A DNA stretch of 64,000 bases. Origin: Citrobacter amalonaticus Y19 (GTDB lineage Bacteria; Pseudomonadota; Gammaproteobacteria; Enterobacterales; Enterobacteriaceae). The position numbers and the translations under genes are program-made. Numbering within the stretch: position 1 is the stretch's first letter; each line of letters opens with the position of its first letter. Below, one piece after another: positions 1-9,695 of this stretch. The stretch covers positions 2,852,001 through 2,916,000 of the forward strand of contig NZ_CP011132.1 of assembly GCF_000981805.1 (NCBI RefSeq), read 5' to 3'. The notes beneath the pieces are model-generated. The model did no database searches and was not told the origin of the DNA. It saw nothing but the letters and a program-made list of their open reading frames with translations.

Positions 1-3000
1 GGTGTTGGTAAAGGCAGTAGCATTTGCCGTCTCCACCGTCGCCGTCGTGGTACTGGCTGAGGTCAGCGTACCGCGGTTGGTGGCGGAGGTGACGCCGTTA
101 CCGAGTTTCAGAGCCGCGCCGCCGGTGGCGCTGCTGACGTTCACGCTCACGGCGGTATCAGTGGTGCCGGTGGTGTTCGCATAAATCCCCGTACCGCCGG
201 TGCCGCTGACGTTAATGGTCAGGCCGGACGAACCGGAGAGGTCCAGGTTACCGCTGGTCGCACTGCCATCGGCGTTTGTAAACGCAATCCCGGTACCCGC
301 GCCGCTGACATTAATGGTACCGCTGTTGGTGTCGTCGATAGTCACCGCAGTGCGTACCCCGGCACCGTCTGCGACATCAATGGTGGTGTTCGTCAGTTGC
401 AGGTTGGTCAGGTTGCCGGCGTTCTCGATGCCGTTACCGGACGCGCCCGCCGCGCCGACAATAATATGGGCGCCGGTCACGTCGAGTCCGGTCGCGCCGC
501 TGCTGACCAGTACGCCGTCTGCCGTGCCGCGGGCTTCAATGGTGCCCACGCCGCTACCGACGAGGTTCAGGCTGCCGGCCGCCAGTTCGATGGCCGCCCT
601 GCCGTCGGTCGCCAGTACCGTGCCGCTGTTGGTGACGGTGGAGGCCTGTCCCTGGTCACCGGCCCCGATATACAGAGCCGTGCCGTTCGCTTCGATGCTG
701 CCGGTGTTGTTGACTTTCCCGCCCAGTACCTTAATGGCGGTGGAGTTTGCACCGGTCAGCAGGACATTACCGCTGTTGGCAAGCGTACCGCTGTTTTTGG
801 CGGTAAAGGCGGTGGCGCCGGAGACCGTGGAGCTGATGGTCGCGGCGTTAATCAGTTCCGCGCCGGTATTTTGCTGCGAGAGCGAGCCGTCAGAGGCATA
901 GGTGTTGCCGTCAACCAGCCCGGCGGTGGCACCGCTGCCGGTCAGCGCCAGCGTCGCGCCGCTCTCAATGGTGGCGGTCGCACTGCCCGAAGAAATCACC
1001 CCGGTAGCGCCGTTACCGCTGATATTAAGCTGGCTGCCGCTGCCGATAACCGCCGTCGTATTTTCACCGGTGGCGTACAGCGCAGTTGCATCCTTTCCGC
1101 TGGCCGCCACCTGAATGTCGCCGTCCATCGCCGCCCCGTCTTCCAGACGGAACAGGGTGGAACGCTCACCGGACGCATCCAGCACCGTCCCGCCCGGGAC
1201 ACTGGTGTTGATGGTGGAGCCTGCGCCGGAGATGGCAAACAGGATCTGATCCGTCGCGGAGGAAGAAAACGCTGGCGTCGCAGTACCGGAGAGGTTCACG
1301 GTTGCTCCCTCAGAGGCCCGCACGCCGGTGGCGCCGTTGCCGTTCAGGGTCACCGTACCGGCGGTCATGTTGACGGTAGTATTCGCGCCGCTGGCAACGA
1401 TCCCGGTGGTACGGTTGGCGGTATTGCCGCCGTTCAGCACCAGGTTACCCGAGGTATTGACCACCGTGGTGTGAGTACCGGTTGCATCCTGTGCCACGAT
1501 CCCGGTACCGCCGGCACCAACCGTGATACTGCCGGTGTTATTGCCGCGGGCACCCGCCTCGACCAGCAGACCGGTGGTGTTGCTTCCGGTAAAGACGATG
1601 TTCCCGGCGTTGCTGACTTCCGCCCCGTTGCGGGCAATGAAGCCGGTGACGGCATCCAGCGCGGAATTCAGCGCCGCCTCAGTGACCAGCAGGGTGCCGG
1701 ACCCAAAACCTGCCGCCCCCGCGGCCAGTGCCGCGTTCGACAGCACGCCCGCAATCGGGCTGCCCAGTGCATTACCGTTGATGTCATAGCCCTGACCGTC
1801 GGCAATCCCGGCCACCGCGCCGGTGGCGGTCATGTTGATGGTGGCGTTAGACGAGATTTTACCCTGTGCGCCACCCTGGATAACCACGCCGGTGGCATCC
1901 TGCCCGGAGAGGTTGAGTGTCATACCACCGGAGTTAAAGGCGGAGACATTGCCGCTGGTGGCGTCTTTACCGTTGGCGACCACGGCGGTTGATCCCTGAC
2001 CAGACGCGGTGAGGACGGATGCCGCACCGGCGCCGCCGGTAAAGTCAGCCCCGTCATCGACGCGGAACAGCACGGAGTCTTCGGTGCTGACATTCTGCGC
2101 GCCGGTGCCGTTGTTGGTGATGGAAGCCGTCTGCCCGTAGACGTAGTAGCCAATCTGGTTGCTGCCGTCAGTAAAGTTCACTTCACCGGTACCGGAGATG
2201 GTCACATTGCCGCCATAGCGGGCATGAACGCCTATCGCCCCGTCCCCGTCCAGATTAATCTGGCCGGAAATATCGACCTGCGAGCCCGTGCCTTCAGACC
2301 AGACACCGTAGTTACGCAGTCCGGTTGACAGCTCTGCGCCACCGGTAATATTGATGTCGCCGGATAATGACGCTTTGCCGCCGGAAACCGCTTTGATCCC
2401 GGTGTTATTCACGCCATTAAGGTTGATGACGCCGGAGCTGCCGACAGTCCCCGCCGTCTGGCTGAACGAATAAATCCCGATACTTTCAGAGGGAACAAAT
2501 GCGCCGTCGTCCCCGTTGCTGTTGACATTGATAGTACCGCTGTTTACCAGGGACGCAGTACCATCAAGGGCATGCAGACCATAGACACCGTTGGCCATCG
2601 AACTCAGCGTTATGGTCCCCTGGTTGTCGCCACGGCCACCGGTTTCCGTGTGAATCGCGGCACTCTCGGTGTTCAGATACGCTTCGCTACTACCGTCCTG
2701 GTTGTAGCCTAAATTGATATTACCCGTCGGCGTGTTAACGAAAGAAGAGGCGTTATACACCTTGGCAATCCAGACGCTGCCTGTCTGAAATTGATCGACA
2801 GCGTTGCTCCAGTAACCGGTATTAATGGTCCCGGCATTTTCAGCCGTGGTTCCGATATGTGTCTGAACCCCTTCTACAATCCCATTCTGGTTTTTATTGG
2901 TGTAATTGTAACGGGGGGAAATGGTGTAGGTACCCTGAGCGCTGTTTACAAAACGACTACCGTTGCCATCAACGACAATTGCGATATTTTGATAGGCGCT

Positions 3001-4242
3001 ATCCGGGATATTCCCCCCCAGACTCAGGAACCCATTATTGATGAAGGATGAGCCACTGTTAATGTGGGCGATCCTGTTAGTGGTCATTGCCGTACCGTTA
3101 TTAATAAACGTGGCATTATTATTCAGTTTGACAAGCAGAAATGACGCGCTGCTGCTTGCTCTCAAATCAATTGAACCACCCGGGGCAATGTTGATAGTGG
3201 CATTTTGCCCATTTGCCTGAAGAACAGCGACATCACGCTCACCATAAACAGAAACGTCAAACCCATCCGGGGAGTGAGAGACCTGATAAGTCAGAGAGGT
3301 TGAGGTATACGCTTTTTTCAGCTCGGTCTGATAGCTGGTGTAAGCCAAATCGCCGGAAGACAATTTACTGATAAGCCAGTTATTCCAGGTTTTAAAATCA
3401 GCCAGGGAACTGACGGTATGCGATGAACCGTCAAACGCGGTGAAGGTCCCCACATAACTGTCAGTCTTAATGCTCCGGTTAATGGGTGAACCCAGCGTAT
3501 CCAGGTCACTCGGAATATTTGCATAAATGAGTTGTTGTGACGTCCAGTTAGCCGTGGCGTCATTTGTCGTGGTGCCATCCACATAAACCAGGGCGCTTTC
3601 TCTTAATTCCCCAAGGTTATACTGGCTTTTATTCAGCGATATATTAGCAACACCATTGGTTACCGTTGCCAGTCGGGTATCAATATAAGGCTCAGCATCC
3701 GCTAAGACAAATGATTCAGCCGGGTTGAAATAATAGGCATCAAGCTCGGTAAACGCACCAGAGCTATAGACCATAACCGTTTTGTTACTCGAGGTGATCG
3801 GATCAAATACGGTTACCGCCGTGGTCAGGCCAGGGAAAATAATCGTGTTCCCGGCCGCAGGCAAAGACGTCACAGCACTCCCGCCCTGCATTACAGTGTA
3901 GCCTGCGTCAATGACTTGCTGGAGATGAGTATAATACTTATAGGTCATATCTCCTGCCCGCCATGTGTCCAGCCCCGAAACCGACCAGGTATTGCCGTCA
4001 GTAATAACCGCAGCGCCGGTCTCATTGCTGTTTGTTGCCGCACTCCAGGTGGCATCAAGCTGGCAATTCAGGGTGGCAAGATCACAGGAGGCAGCAACTG
4101 CCCCTGCGGTCATTGCCGCCATCAAACCGGTCGCCTTCACAGCCTTGCTGACGGCTCTTTTGATTCTGGCGCGACCAAACTCCGAAGTGACGACCCATTG
4201 CATCAGGGTGCTGTTCCAGATAACGCGATAGATTTTATTCAT
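1..4242 (-). CDS. Giant autotransporter adhesin, N-terminal part (gene runs off the left edge)
   Basis: An uninterrupted minus-strand frame of 1414 codons starts at the ATG at 4242-4240 and is still open at base 1. The N-terminus (MNKIYRVIWN, then a basic stretch and a hydrophobic core ending near AGAVAAS) is an extended signal peptide region (ESPR), typical of large type V secreted proteins. After about residue 400 the passenger consists of degenerate short repeats rich in Gly, Ala, Ser, Thr and Asn, with recurring NxGT/ GATGV-type turns, as in a right-handed beta-helix stalk. The C-terminal beta-barrel expected of an autotransporter lies outside the window, so the class is inferred from the ESPR and the passenger. 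GC content is high in the repeats, while the upstream intergenic DNA is AT-rich. A trimeric or two-partner adhesin is less likely but not excluded. The receptor and function are unknown. Confidence 0.85.
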   Translation of the reverse strand, partial: MNKIYRVIWNSTLMQWVVTSEFGRARIKRAVSKAVKATGLMAAMTAGAVAASCDLATLNCQLDATWSAATNSNETGAAVITDGNTWSVSGLDTWRAGDMTYKYYTHLQQVIDAGYTVMQGGSAVTSLPAAGNTIIFPGLTTAVTVFDPITSSNKTVMVYSSGAFTELDAYYFNPAESFVLADAEPYIDTRLATVTNGVANISLNKSQYNLGELRESALVYVDGTTTNDATANWTSQQLIYANIPSDLDTLGSPINRSIKTDSYVGTFTAFDGSSHTVSSLADFKTWNNWLISKLSSGDLAYTSYQTELKKAYTSTSLTYQVSHSPDGFDVSVYGERDVAVLQANGQNATINIAPGGSIDLRASSSASFLLVKLNNNATFINNGTAMTTNRIAHINSGSSFINNGFLSLGGNIPDSAYQNIAIVVDGNGSRFVNSAQGTYTISPRYNYTNKNQNGIVEGVQTHIGTTAENAGTINTGYWSNAVDQFQTGSVWIAKVYNASSFVNTPTGNINLGYNQDGSSEAYLNTESAAIHTETGGRGDNQGTITLSSMANGVYGLHALDGTASLVNSGTINVNSNGDDGAFVPSESIGIYSFSQTAGTVGSSGVINLNGVNNTGIKAVSGGKASLSGDINITGGAELSTGLRNYGVWSEGTGSQVDISGQINLDGDGAIGVHARYGGNVTISGTGEVNFTDGSNQIGYYVYGQTASITNNGTGAQNVSTEDSVLFRVDDGADFTGGAGAASVLTASGQGSTAVVANGKDATSGNVSAFNSGGMTLNLSGQDATGVVIQGGAQGKISSNATINMTATGAVAGIADGQGYDINGNALGSPIAGVLSNAALAAGAAGFGSGTLLVTEAALNSALDAVTGFIARNGAEVSNAGNIVFTGSNTTGLLVEAGARGNNTGSITVGAGGTGIVAQDATGTHTTVVNTSGNLVLNGGNTANRTTGIVASGANTTVNMTAGTVTLNGNGATGVRASEGATVNLSGTATPAFSSSATDQILFAISGAGSTINTSVPGGTVLDASGERSTLFRLEDGAAMDGDIQVAASGKDATALYATGENTTAVIGSGSQLNISGNGATGVISSGSATATIESGATLALTGSGATAGLVDGNTYASDGSLSQQNTGAELINAATISSTVSGATAFTAKNSGTLANSGNVLLTGANSTAIKVLGGKVNNTGSIEANGTALYIGAGDQGQASTVTNSGTVLATDGRAAIELAAGSLNLVGSGVGTIEARGTADGVLVSSGATGLDVTGAHIIVGAAGASGNGIENAGNLTNLQLTNTTIDVADGAGVRTAVTIDDTNSGTINVSGAGTGIAFTNADGSATSGNLDLSGSSGLTINVSGTGGTGIYANTTGTTDTAVSVNVSSATGGAALKLGNGVTSATNRGTLTSASTTTATVETANATAFTNT

Positions 4243-5055
4243 ATTGCACACTCGTTAGATATTTAAATTCACCTGTCTGGTTCATTGTTTTTATTAAAAT
4301 AAAAATAATGTGGCAGGCTTATTTTATTGAAGTTCAGGCAACACCCGTCCCTTCAGAAAGAAATATCTGAAAAGCCTCTTTAACAGGATGTTAATTCCTG
4401 TTAAATTAAGTGTTCCATTTAATCCCTCCATGTATCTCCACCATGAAGGGATTGTTGTGTAGATGTTATTTCTCTAAAACAGCACAAAGGAAATAATGAT
4501 GTCTGGAAGTTATTCCGGCTTACGCAGAAATACACTTACCCTGGTAATATTTCACATTGCTTGATATTTCCTTGTTTTAAATACTCTAACAGAACAGAGG
4601 ACAGAATATGTCTGGGTGATATTTCTATGCGATTACCAAGGTTTATCTGCATCCCTGCACTGATTCAGAGCTATTCAATTAGCACCCCTTATGTATCCTG
4701 AGTGAAGTTTTACATTGCACAAAAAATGAGTCAATAGAGGGGAAATGGGCAGATCGGGTATCAACGGCGGTTCTTAACTGCTTATGTGGGCAAAATCTCA
4801 GTCGCACCTGATCTTTATTCCTATTTTATCGTGACTTACATTATTCATCGGCTCTCAGTTTAAGAAGTTCTTCCCGGTATTTAAGAACATTATAAATTAT
4901 TAAACTGTCTTATCATTTAGTTATCGAACGCACATTTACTGTATAGCGCGTGACAGGAACAGGCATCGGTTTCCTGGCACTTGTGTAGTGACACAGTAAA
5001 TTTGGCCACCTGATTAGAAGTGATATTCTCACCTCAACACACAACAGGTGGATTC
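4243..5055. other. AT-rich intergenic region upstream of the adhesin
   Basis: About 800 bases without a convincing gene. The region is clearly AT-richer than its neighbours, which fits a silenced or horizontally acquired adhesin promoter region. A very short plus-strand frame (4496-4564, 22 codons) has a Shine-Dalgarno-like AAAGGA but nothing else to support it. The right part, from about 4987, looks like the terminal sequence of the decayed insertion element that follows. Confidence 0.5.
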
Positions 5056-5330
<275 letters not shown>

Positions 5331-5437
5331 AAATCAATATTTGTGACACATCCATAAGGGTTATTTGATCTGGCATCGGATTCAGCCCGCCCAATAACCG
5401 TATATTTATTAGACGATCACAAAACAAGGAGGATGCA

Positions 5438-5689
5438 ATGTCAGAAAAAGAACAGTATTGCCACGCCTGTGGAATGCCACTATCGATACCTAACGCTAAA
5501 GGGGTGAGCGATACGTACTGCACCTATTGCAGCGACGCAGAAGGCAATCTGAAACCCTGGGAGGAAGCCGTAACGGGTCTGGCGGCCTATCTTGACTCCT
5601 GGCAAAACGTAGGCCCAGAGGAATCACGTAAGCGCGCTAAACGCTACCTGACTGCCATGCCCGCCTGGGCACACAAAGCGGACGACTAA
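5438..5689 (+). CDS. Small zinc-ribbon protein
   Basis: This 83-residue protein has two CxxC pairs near the N-terminus (CHAC at about residues 8-11 and CTYC at about 28-31) that would form a zinc ribbon. An acidic, tryptophan-containing helical region follows (PWEEAVTGLAAYLDSW). A strong AAGGAGG ribosome binding site precedes the ATG. The next gene begins 8 bases after the stop, so the two are probably co-transcribed. It matches the general pattern of 'zinc ribbon domain-containing' proteins of enterics. No function is known to me. Confidence 0.8.
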   Translation: MSEKEQYCHACGMPLSIPNAKGVSDTYCTYCSDAEGNLKPWEEAVTGLAAYLDSWQNVGPEESRKRAKRYLTAMPAWAHKADD

Positions 5690-5696
5690 CCCGCAG

Positions 5697-6284
5697 ATGT
5701 CCAGCCAACGGTCAGATGCCGTCGTCATTCTGCATGAAATCTACGGCATCAATGCGCATATCCGGCGTACCAGCGAAATGTGGCGAGCGCGTGGGTTCGA
5801 GGTCTACGCGCCAGCACTTTTTCCACATGAGGCTCCGTACAGCTATGCCCAGCAAGATGAGGCGTATCACTATTTTTCACACCACGTTGGTTTTGATCCA
5901 CAACCCGTCTTAACGTTGCTTGCCCCACTGCGCGCGCAATATCGCAAACTGATTGTCATCGGCTACAGCACCGGAGCAACGCTCGCATGGCGAGTTGCAG
6001 GAAGCGGCTTGTGTGACGGGGTAATCTGCCATTATGGTTCTCGCATTCGTCAGTACAGCGATGAGTTACCGCACTGCCCTGCGCTGATGATTATGGCTCG
6101 CCACGAGCCGTCATTCGACCCTACGGTATTACAACAGAAGCTGGAAACCCTGCCCCTGGTGCAATGTCATATGTTCGATGCGCAGCACGGCTTTTGTGAC
6201 GCGGACAGCCCCGGATACCTTGCGTGGCAGGCGCGTCACGCTGTCGCCGATGCCATCGCCTTTGTCGATGCAATCTGCGGATAG
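5697..6284 (+). CDS. Dienelactone hydrolase-family alpha/beta hydrolase
   Basis: A 195-residue cytosolic alpha/beta hydrolase. The nucleophile elbow is GYSTGA (Ser at about residue 85), and the catalytic His is in DAQHGFCD near residue 164. Classical dienelactone hydrolases use Cys at the elbow, so this is one of the serine variants. VVILHEIYGIN near the N-terminus is the usual first strand and oxyanion region of the family. It is translationally close to the zinc-ribbon gene upstream. The substrate cannot be predicted from sequence. Confidence 0.8.
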   Translation: MSSQRSDAVVILHEIYGINAHIRRTSEMWRARGFEVYAPALFPHEAPYSYAQQDEAYHYFSHHVGFDPQPVLTLLAPLRAQYRKLIVIGYSTGATLAWRVAGSGLCDGVICHYGSRIRQYSDELPHCPALMIMARHEPSFDPTVLQQKLETLPLVQCHMFDAQHGFCDADSPGYLAWQARHAVADAIAFVDAICG

Positions 6285-6299
6285 TCAGCATGATGGCCT

Positions 6300-6773
6300 T
6301 TATAGCCAGCGACGAACCTGTTTAGCGTAGTGTTCCCACTCCGAACCAAAGCGTTTATGCAGCTGGTACTCTTCAAAATCGATATGCAATCGGGCTACCA
6401 CCAGCATAAAGAACGGTACGGCAATCACGCCTGGCAGACTGCCCATCCAGAGCGCAACGGCAAGTTGCACACCTGTTAGTCCAAGATAAATAGGATTTCG
6501 ACTCCAGGCATAGCATCCGTACGTGACCAGCGTCGTTGTTTTATCCGCCTGAAGCGGATTAAGCGTGGTGCGATTCACATGCATGTGCCACGCGGTCGTC
6601 AGGATGACGCCGAGGCTTATCACCGCGATCGCCATACTCAGTACCTGAGTGACCAGGCCAAAGGTAAAACGCGGATTTGCGCTCAGACAATCCCCGACCA
6701 CAAAGATTAACAGAATGACCGGCGGTGGAAACCGACTCCTGAGTTTTGCAAGACGCACGTTGATCGGTTTCAT
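6300..6773 (-). CDS. Integral membrane methyltransferase, isoprenylcysteine carboxyl methyltransferase-like
   Basis: This 157-residue protein has about four hydrophobic segments and the family's C-terminal signature: SRNPIYLG, then HIDFEEYQLHKRFG and a final W-x-HYAKQVRRW block, which bind S-adenosylmethionine at the membrane. Bacterial members are widespread and mostly uncharacterised; prenylated Cys is not an expected bacterial substrate. The gene converges on the hydrolase gene, with stops 15 bases apart. Confidence 0.75.
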   Translation of the reverse strand: MKPINVRLAKLRSRFPPPVILLIFVVGDCLSANPRFTFGLVTQVLSMAIAVISLGVILTTAWHMHVNRTTLNPLQADKTTTLVTYGCYAWSRNPIYLGLTGVQLAVALWMGSLPGVIAVPFFMLVVARLHIDFEEYQLHKRFGSEWEHYAKQVRRWL

Positions 6774-6899
6774 TTCTCTCCTTCTGCACCGCGACTATTT
6801 GAGATTTTTCAGATCCCTTCGAATATTGCCTGATAAATTATTATTAAACTATGCTCAATACGGTGCGGTAATTCCTCTCTTTTCAAAAAGGTGATAATT

Positions 6900-7232
6900 A
6901 TGGCCGGTTGGTTTGAATTAAGTAAGAGTACAAACGATCAGTTCCGCTTCGTACTGAAAGCAGGTAATGGTGAGGTGATCCTCACAAGCGAACTGTACAC
7001 CACGAAAGCGGCGGCAGAAAATGGCATTGCCTCCGTTCAGTCAAATAGCCCGCTGGACGAGCGCTACGAAACGAAAACGGCGTCGAACGGTAAGTTTTTC
7101 TTTAATTTAAAAGCAGGCAATCATCAGGTTATTGGCACCAGTCAGATGTATGCCTCCACGCAGTCGCGTGACGTGGGTATCGCGTCGGTAAAAACAAACG
7201 GCAGCAGCAAAACAATAAAAGAGCAGATCTGA
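6900..7232 (+). CDS. YegP-family DUF1508 protein (two tandem domains)
   Basis: A 110-residue protein made of two copies of a roughly 50-residue domain. Each copy runs from a FRFVLKAGNGEVI/FFFNLKAGNHQVI strand pair to a GIASV helix. The length and sequence match E. coli YegP closely. The ATG at 6900 is chosen over the GTG at 6891 because AAGGTG lies 6 bases before the ATG and the family starts with MAGWFEL. YegP proteins are small, soluble and of unknown function. The E. coli gene lies elsewhere on the chromosome, so this is either a relocated copy or a paralog. Confidence 0.85.
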   Translation: MAGWFELSKSTNDQFRFVLKAGNGEVILTSELYTTKAAAENGIASVQSNSPLDERYETKTASNGKFFFNLKAGNHQVIGTSQMYASTQSRDVGIASVKTNGSSKTIKEQI

Positions 7233-7247
7233 TTTTTGACGTAAATG

Positions 7248-7273
7248 GCCAGATCGGAAAATACCGATCTGGC
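7248..7273. terminator. Stem-loop between convergent genes
   Basis: The inverted repeat GCCAGATCGG / CCGATCTGGC with a 6-base loop lies between the YegP-like gene and the ABC ATPase gene. Neither side has a long T-run, so it is a likely but not classical bidirectional terminator. Confidence 0.55.
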
Positions 7274-7281
7274 ATCTTATA

Positions 7282-8004
7282 TCAGAGAACCTTACTTAAA
7301 AATTCAGCCGTTCGCGGATTCGCTGGCGACGTAAAAAGCACCTCAGGCGATCCCTCTTCCTGGATAATACCGTGATCGATAAAAATGACCCGGTCGGCCA
7401 CTTCACGGGCAAATCCCATTTCGTGGGTAACGATCGCCATGGTCATGCCTTCGTTAGCCAGGTTCTTCATCACCGCCAGCACATCGCCGACTAACTCCGG
7501 ATCCAGCGCCGAGGTGGGCTCATCAAACAGCATGATCGAGGGATTCATTGCCAGCGCGCGTGCAATCGCCACGCGCTGCTGCTGACCGCCCGACAGACGC
7601 GAAGGCCAGGCATCGCGTTTATCACTTAACCCGACCTTTTCCAACAGCATTTCCGCCTGGCTGACCGCTTCACTGCGGGAGAGCCCCAACAGCATTTGCG
7701 GCGCCATCATCAGGTTGTCCAGCACCGTCATGTGCGGAAACAGATTAAAACGCTGGAATACCATTCCCACGCTTTCACGCATTTTATTGAGATCGGTTTT
7801 GCGATCGTGAACGGCAAAACCGTTCACCACGACTTCGCCTTCGGTAACCGTTTCGAGCGCATTCATGCAGCGTAAGAAGGTGCTTTTCCCGGACCCTGAC
7901 GGACCAATGATACACACCACTTCCTGGGGTTTGATATCACAGTCAATCCCGCGCAGAACGTGGTTGTCACCAAAGTGTTTATGTAAATTTTTAATGTGGA
8001 TCAC
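7282..8004 (-). CDS. Polar amino-acid ABC transporter, ATP-binding subunit (GlnQ/HisP type)
   Basis: An ABC ATPase of 240 residues from the GTG at 8004, the exact length of GlnQ. Walker A is GPSGSGKST, the signature is LSGGQQQRVAIARAL, Walker B is IMLFDEP, and the switch His is in VTHEMG. A TTG nine bases further upstream (8013) is the alternative start, but the AAGG ribosome site lies only about one base from it and is better spaced for the GTG. The gene overlaps the end of the permease gene, as usual in such operons. It energises import of a polar amino acid through the adjacent permease; the substrate is unknown. Confidence 0.88.
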   Translation of the reverse strand: MIHIKNLHKHFGDNHVLRGIDCDIKPQEVVCIIGPSGSGKSTFLRCMNALETVTEGEVVVNGFAVHDRKTDLNKMRESVGMVFQRFNLFPHMTVLDNLMMAPQMLLGLSRSEAVSQAEMLLEKVGLSDKRDAWPSRLSGGQQQRVAIARALAMNPSIMLFDEPTSALDPELVGDVLAVMKNLANEGMTMAIVTHEMGFAREVADRVIFIDHGIIQEEGSPEVLFTSPANPRTAEFLSKVL

Positions 8005-8755
8005 TTTTACCAAACCTTTTTTCCAGACGGTTAACCAGCTGCGCCAGCAGGAAGGTGAGTACCCAGTACACCAGTGAAATGGTCAGGTAGGGTTCCCAGT
8101 AGGTTGCGTAAGCACCTGAAACCGTACGCGCTGCGTAGGCCAGATCGGCAAGCCCGATAGCCGAGGCGAGTGAGGAATCTTTGACAATCGCAATGGCGTT
8201 GTTGCCCAGCGGCGGGAGAATACGGCGAAAAGCCTGAGGCAGGATAACTTTGCGCATGGTTTTCCACCACGGCATTCCCAGCGCCCGCGACGCCTCCATC
8301 TGACCTGGGTCAATCGACTGGATCCCCGCACGGAAGATCTCGGAAACATAGGCCCCGGCGTTTAGCGTTATCGCCACAATACAGGATAAGAAAGCACCGT
8401 AGCCCGAGCGCAGTTCGCGGGCGACATCGGCGCTCATCAGCCCGCTGGTAACCAGCATCCCGTCTCGGGGATTGATGAACAACGGCACCAGCGCAAAATG
8501 GACGACCATGATCTGAACAAACAGTGGTGTTCCGCGAAAGGCGCTGACGTAGAAACGAACGGGATACTGAACACAATAGCGGAGTGCGTATTTCCAGAAG
8601 CCGTGCTCGGCTTTTGCCATGCGGCCCAGCCCCAGCGTTAACCCCCAGAGTGTGCCCAAGCAGACACAGATGATGGTACATTTTATGGTCATCCATGCGC
8701 CTTCCATAAACAATGGCGCATACTCCTGGATGATTTCCCAACGAAATCCCGTCAT
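7991..8755 (-). CDS. Polar amino-acid ABC transporter, permease (HisM/GlnP family)
   Basis: A 254-residue inner-membrane permease with about five transmembrane segments. The EAA loop that docks with the ATPase reads EASRALGMPWWKTMRKVILP. SAFRGTPLFVQ and NAGAYVSEIFRAGI are hallmarks of the HisMQ family. The ATG at 8755 is chosen because AGGGG lies 6 bases ahead of it; an upstream ATG at 8782 lacks such a site. A single permease gene implies a homodimeric channel. Confidence 0.88.
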   Translation of the reverse strand: MTGFRWEIIQEYAPLFMEGAWMTIKCTIICVCLGTLWGLTLGLGRMAKAEHGFWKYALRYCVQYPVRFYVSAFRGTPLFVQIMVVHFALVPLFINPRDGMLVTSGLMSADVARELRSGYGAFLSCIVAITLNAGAYVSEIFRAGIQSIDPGQMEASRALGMPWWKTMRKVILPQAFRRILPPLGNNAIAIVKDSSLASAIGLADLAYAARTVSGAYATYWEPYLTISLVYWVLTFLLAQLVNRLEKRFGKSDPH

Positions 8756-8821
8756 GGTTTTCCCCTGCAAAAAAGCTGACACAGACAGCGTGTCAGCTTA
8801 AAAATAAATTAATAATGCAAA

Positions 8822-9589
8822 TTACTCTGACGGAAGCGTCGGGACTTCGCTGTCAAACCAGGTTTTATAAATTTTATCGTAGGTGCCATCAGCGATGATT
8901 TTCTTCAATCCCGCGTTAATCTTCTGCTGTAATTCGGTATTCCCTTTGGCGACCGCAATACCAAAATACTGGCGCTCGAACTTGGCGTCCGGGACGAGCT
9001 TGAACTGTTTTTCCGGGTGCTGCTTGATGTAGTATTTCACCACGCCGACATCGCCAACCGCCGCGCTGACACCGTCTTCAAACAATTCCTGCAACATTAA
9101 CGGCGTATTGTCGAAACGCTTGATCGCGGTGCTGTTTTTCCCCAGAACGCCAGAAACCACAATGTCGCCGGTGCTGGAGTTAACGACGCCAACTTTTTCC
9201 GTCTTCAGCGAGTCCAGAGAACTCACTTTTGAATCAGCCGGAACGACAATGGACTGCTCCGCCGGGAAATAAGGGAGAGAAAAATCCACCATCTGTTTAC
9301 GTTTATCCGTGATGGTGATCCCCGAGATAATGATGTCGCGATCCCCGGAACCCAGCGTCGCGAAGATACCTTCCCACGGCGTGTTGACCAGCTTGACATC
9401 AAAGTTTTCCGCTTTCGCGATGGCTTTAATAATATCGATATCAAAGCCTTCCAGCTGTTTCTGGCTGTTTTCAAACTCAAACGGGCGATAGGTGCCACCC
9501 GCGCCGACCACGTAGGTTTCTTGTGCTGCAAAAGCGGCCCCGGTCAACGCCATCATCAAACATCCTGCTTTTATCCACTGACTGAACAT
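8822..9589 (-). CDS. Periplasmic amino-acid-binding protein (family 3)
   Basis: A 255-residue solute-binding protein. It has a Sec signal peptide (hydrophobic core to AAFA, cleavage before AQETYVVG), then the family pattern GTYRPFEF...LEGFDIDIIKAIA, and the PWEGIFATLGSGDRDIIISGITITDKR block that contacts the ligand alpha-amino and carboxylate groups. A strong AAGGAGAAGGGA site precedes the ATG. It is the first gene of the three-gene operon binding protein-permease-ATPase, a common order. Arginine, glutamine, histidine or a related compound are all possible ligands. Confidence 0.9.
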   Translation of the reverse strand: MFSQWIKAGCLMMALTGAAFAAQETYVVGAGGTYRPFEFENSQKQLEGFDIDIIKAIAKAENFDVKLVNTPWEGIFATLGSGDRDIIISGITITDKRKQMVDFSLPYFPAEQSIVVPADSKVSSLDSLKTEKVGVVNSSTGDIVVSGVLGKNSTAIKRFDNTPLMLQELFEDGVSAAVGDVGVVKYYIKQHPEKQFKLVPDAKFERQYFGIAVAKGNTELQQKINAGLKKIIADGTYDKIYKTWFDSEVPTLPSE

Positions 9590-9695
9590 TCCCTTCTCCT
9601 TTTATTTTTATGCACATTTACTGCATAAAAATACCCAAACTGATTTCCTTATGCAATCACTATCTGATCCGCAGTTTGCCTCACCGGATCCCCGC

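Noticed and set aside
200..1992. Long plus-strand frames (for example 397-1992, 531 codons)
   Set aside because: They are opposite the adhesin passenger in the same codon register; high GC in repeats keeps them open. Their composition is not protein-like.
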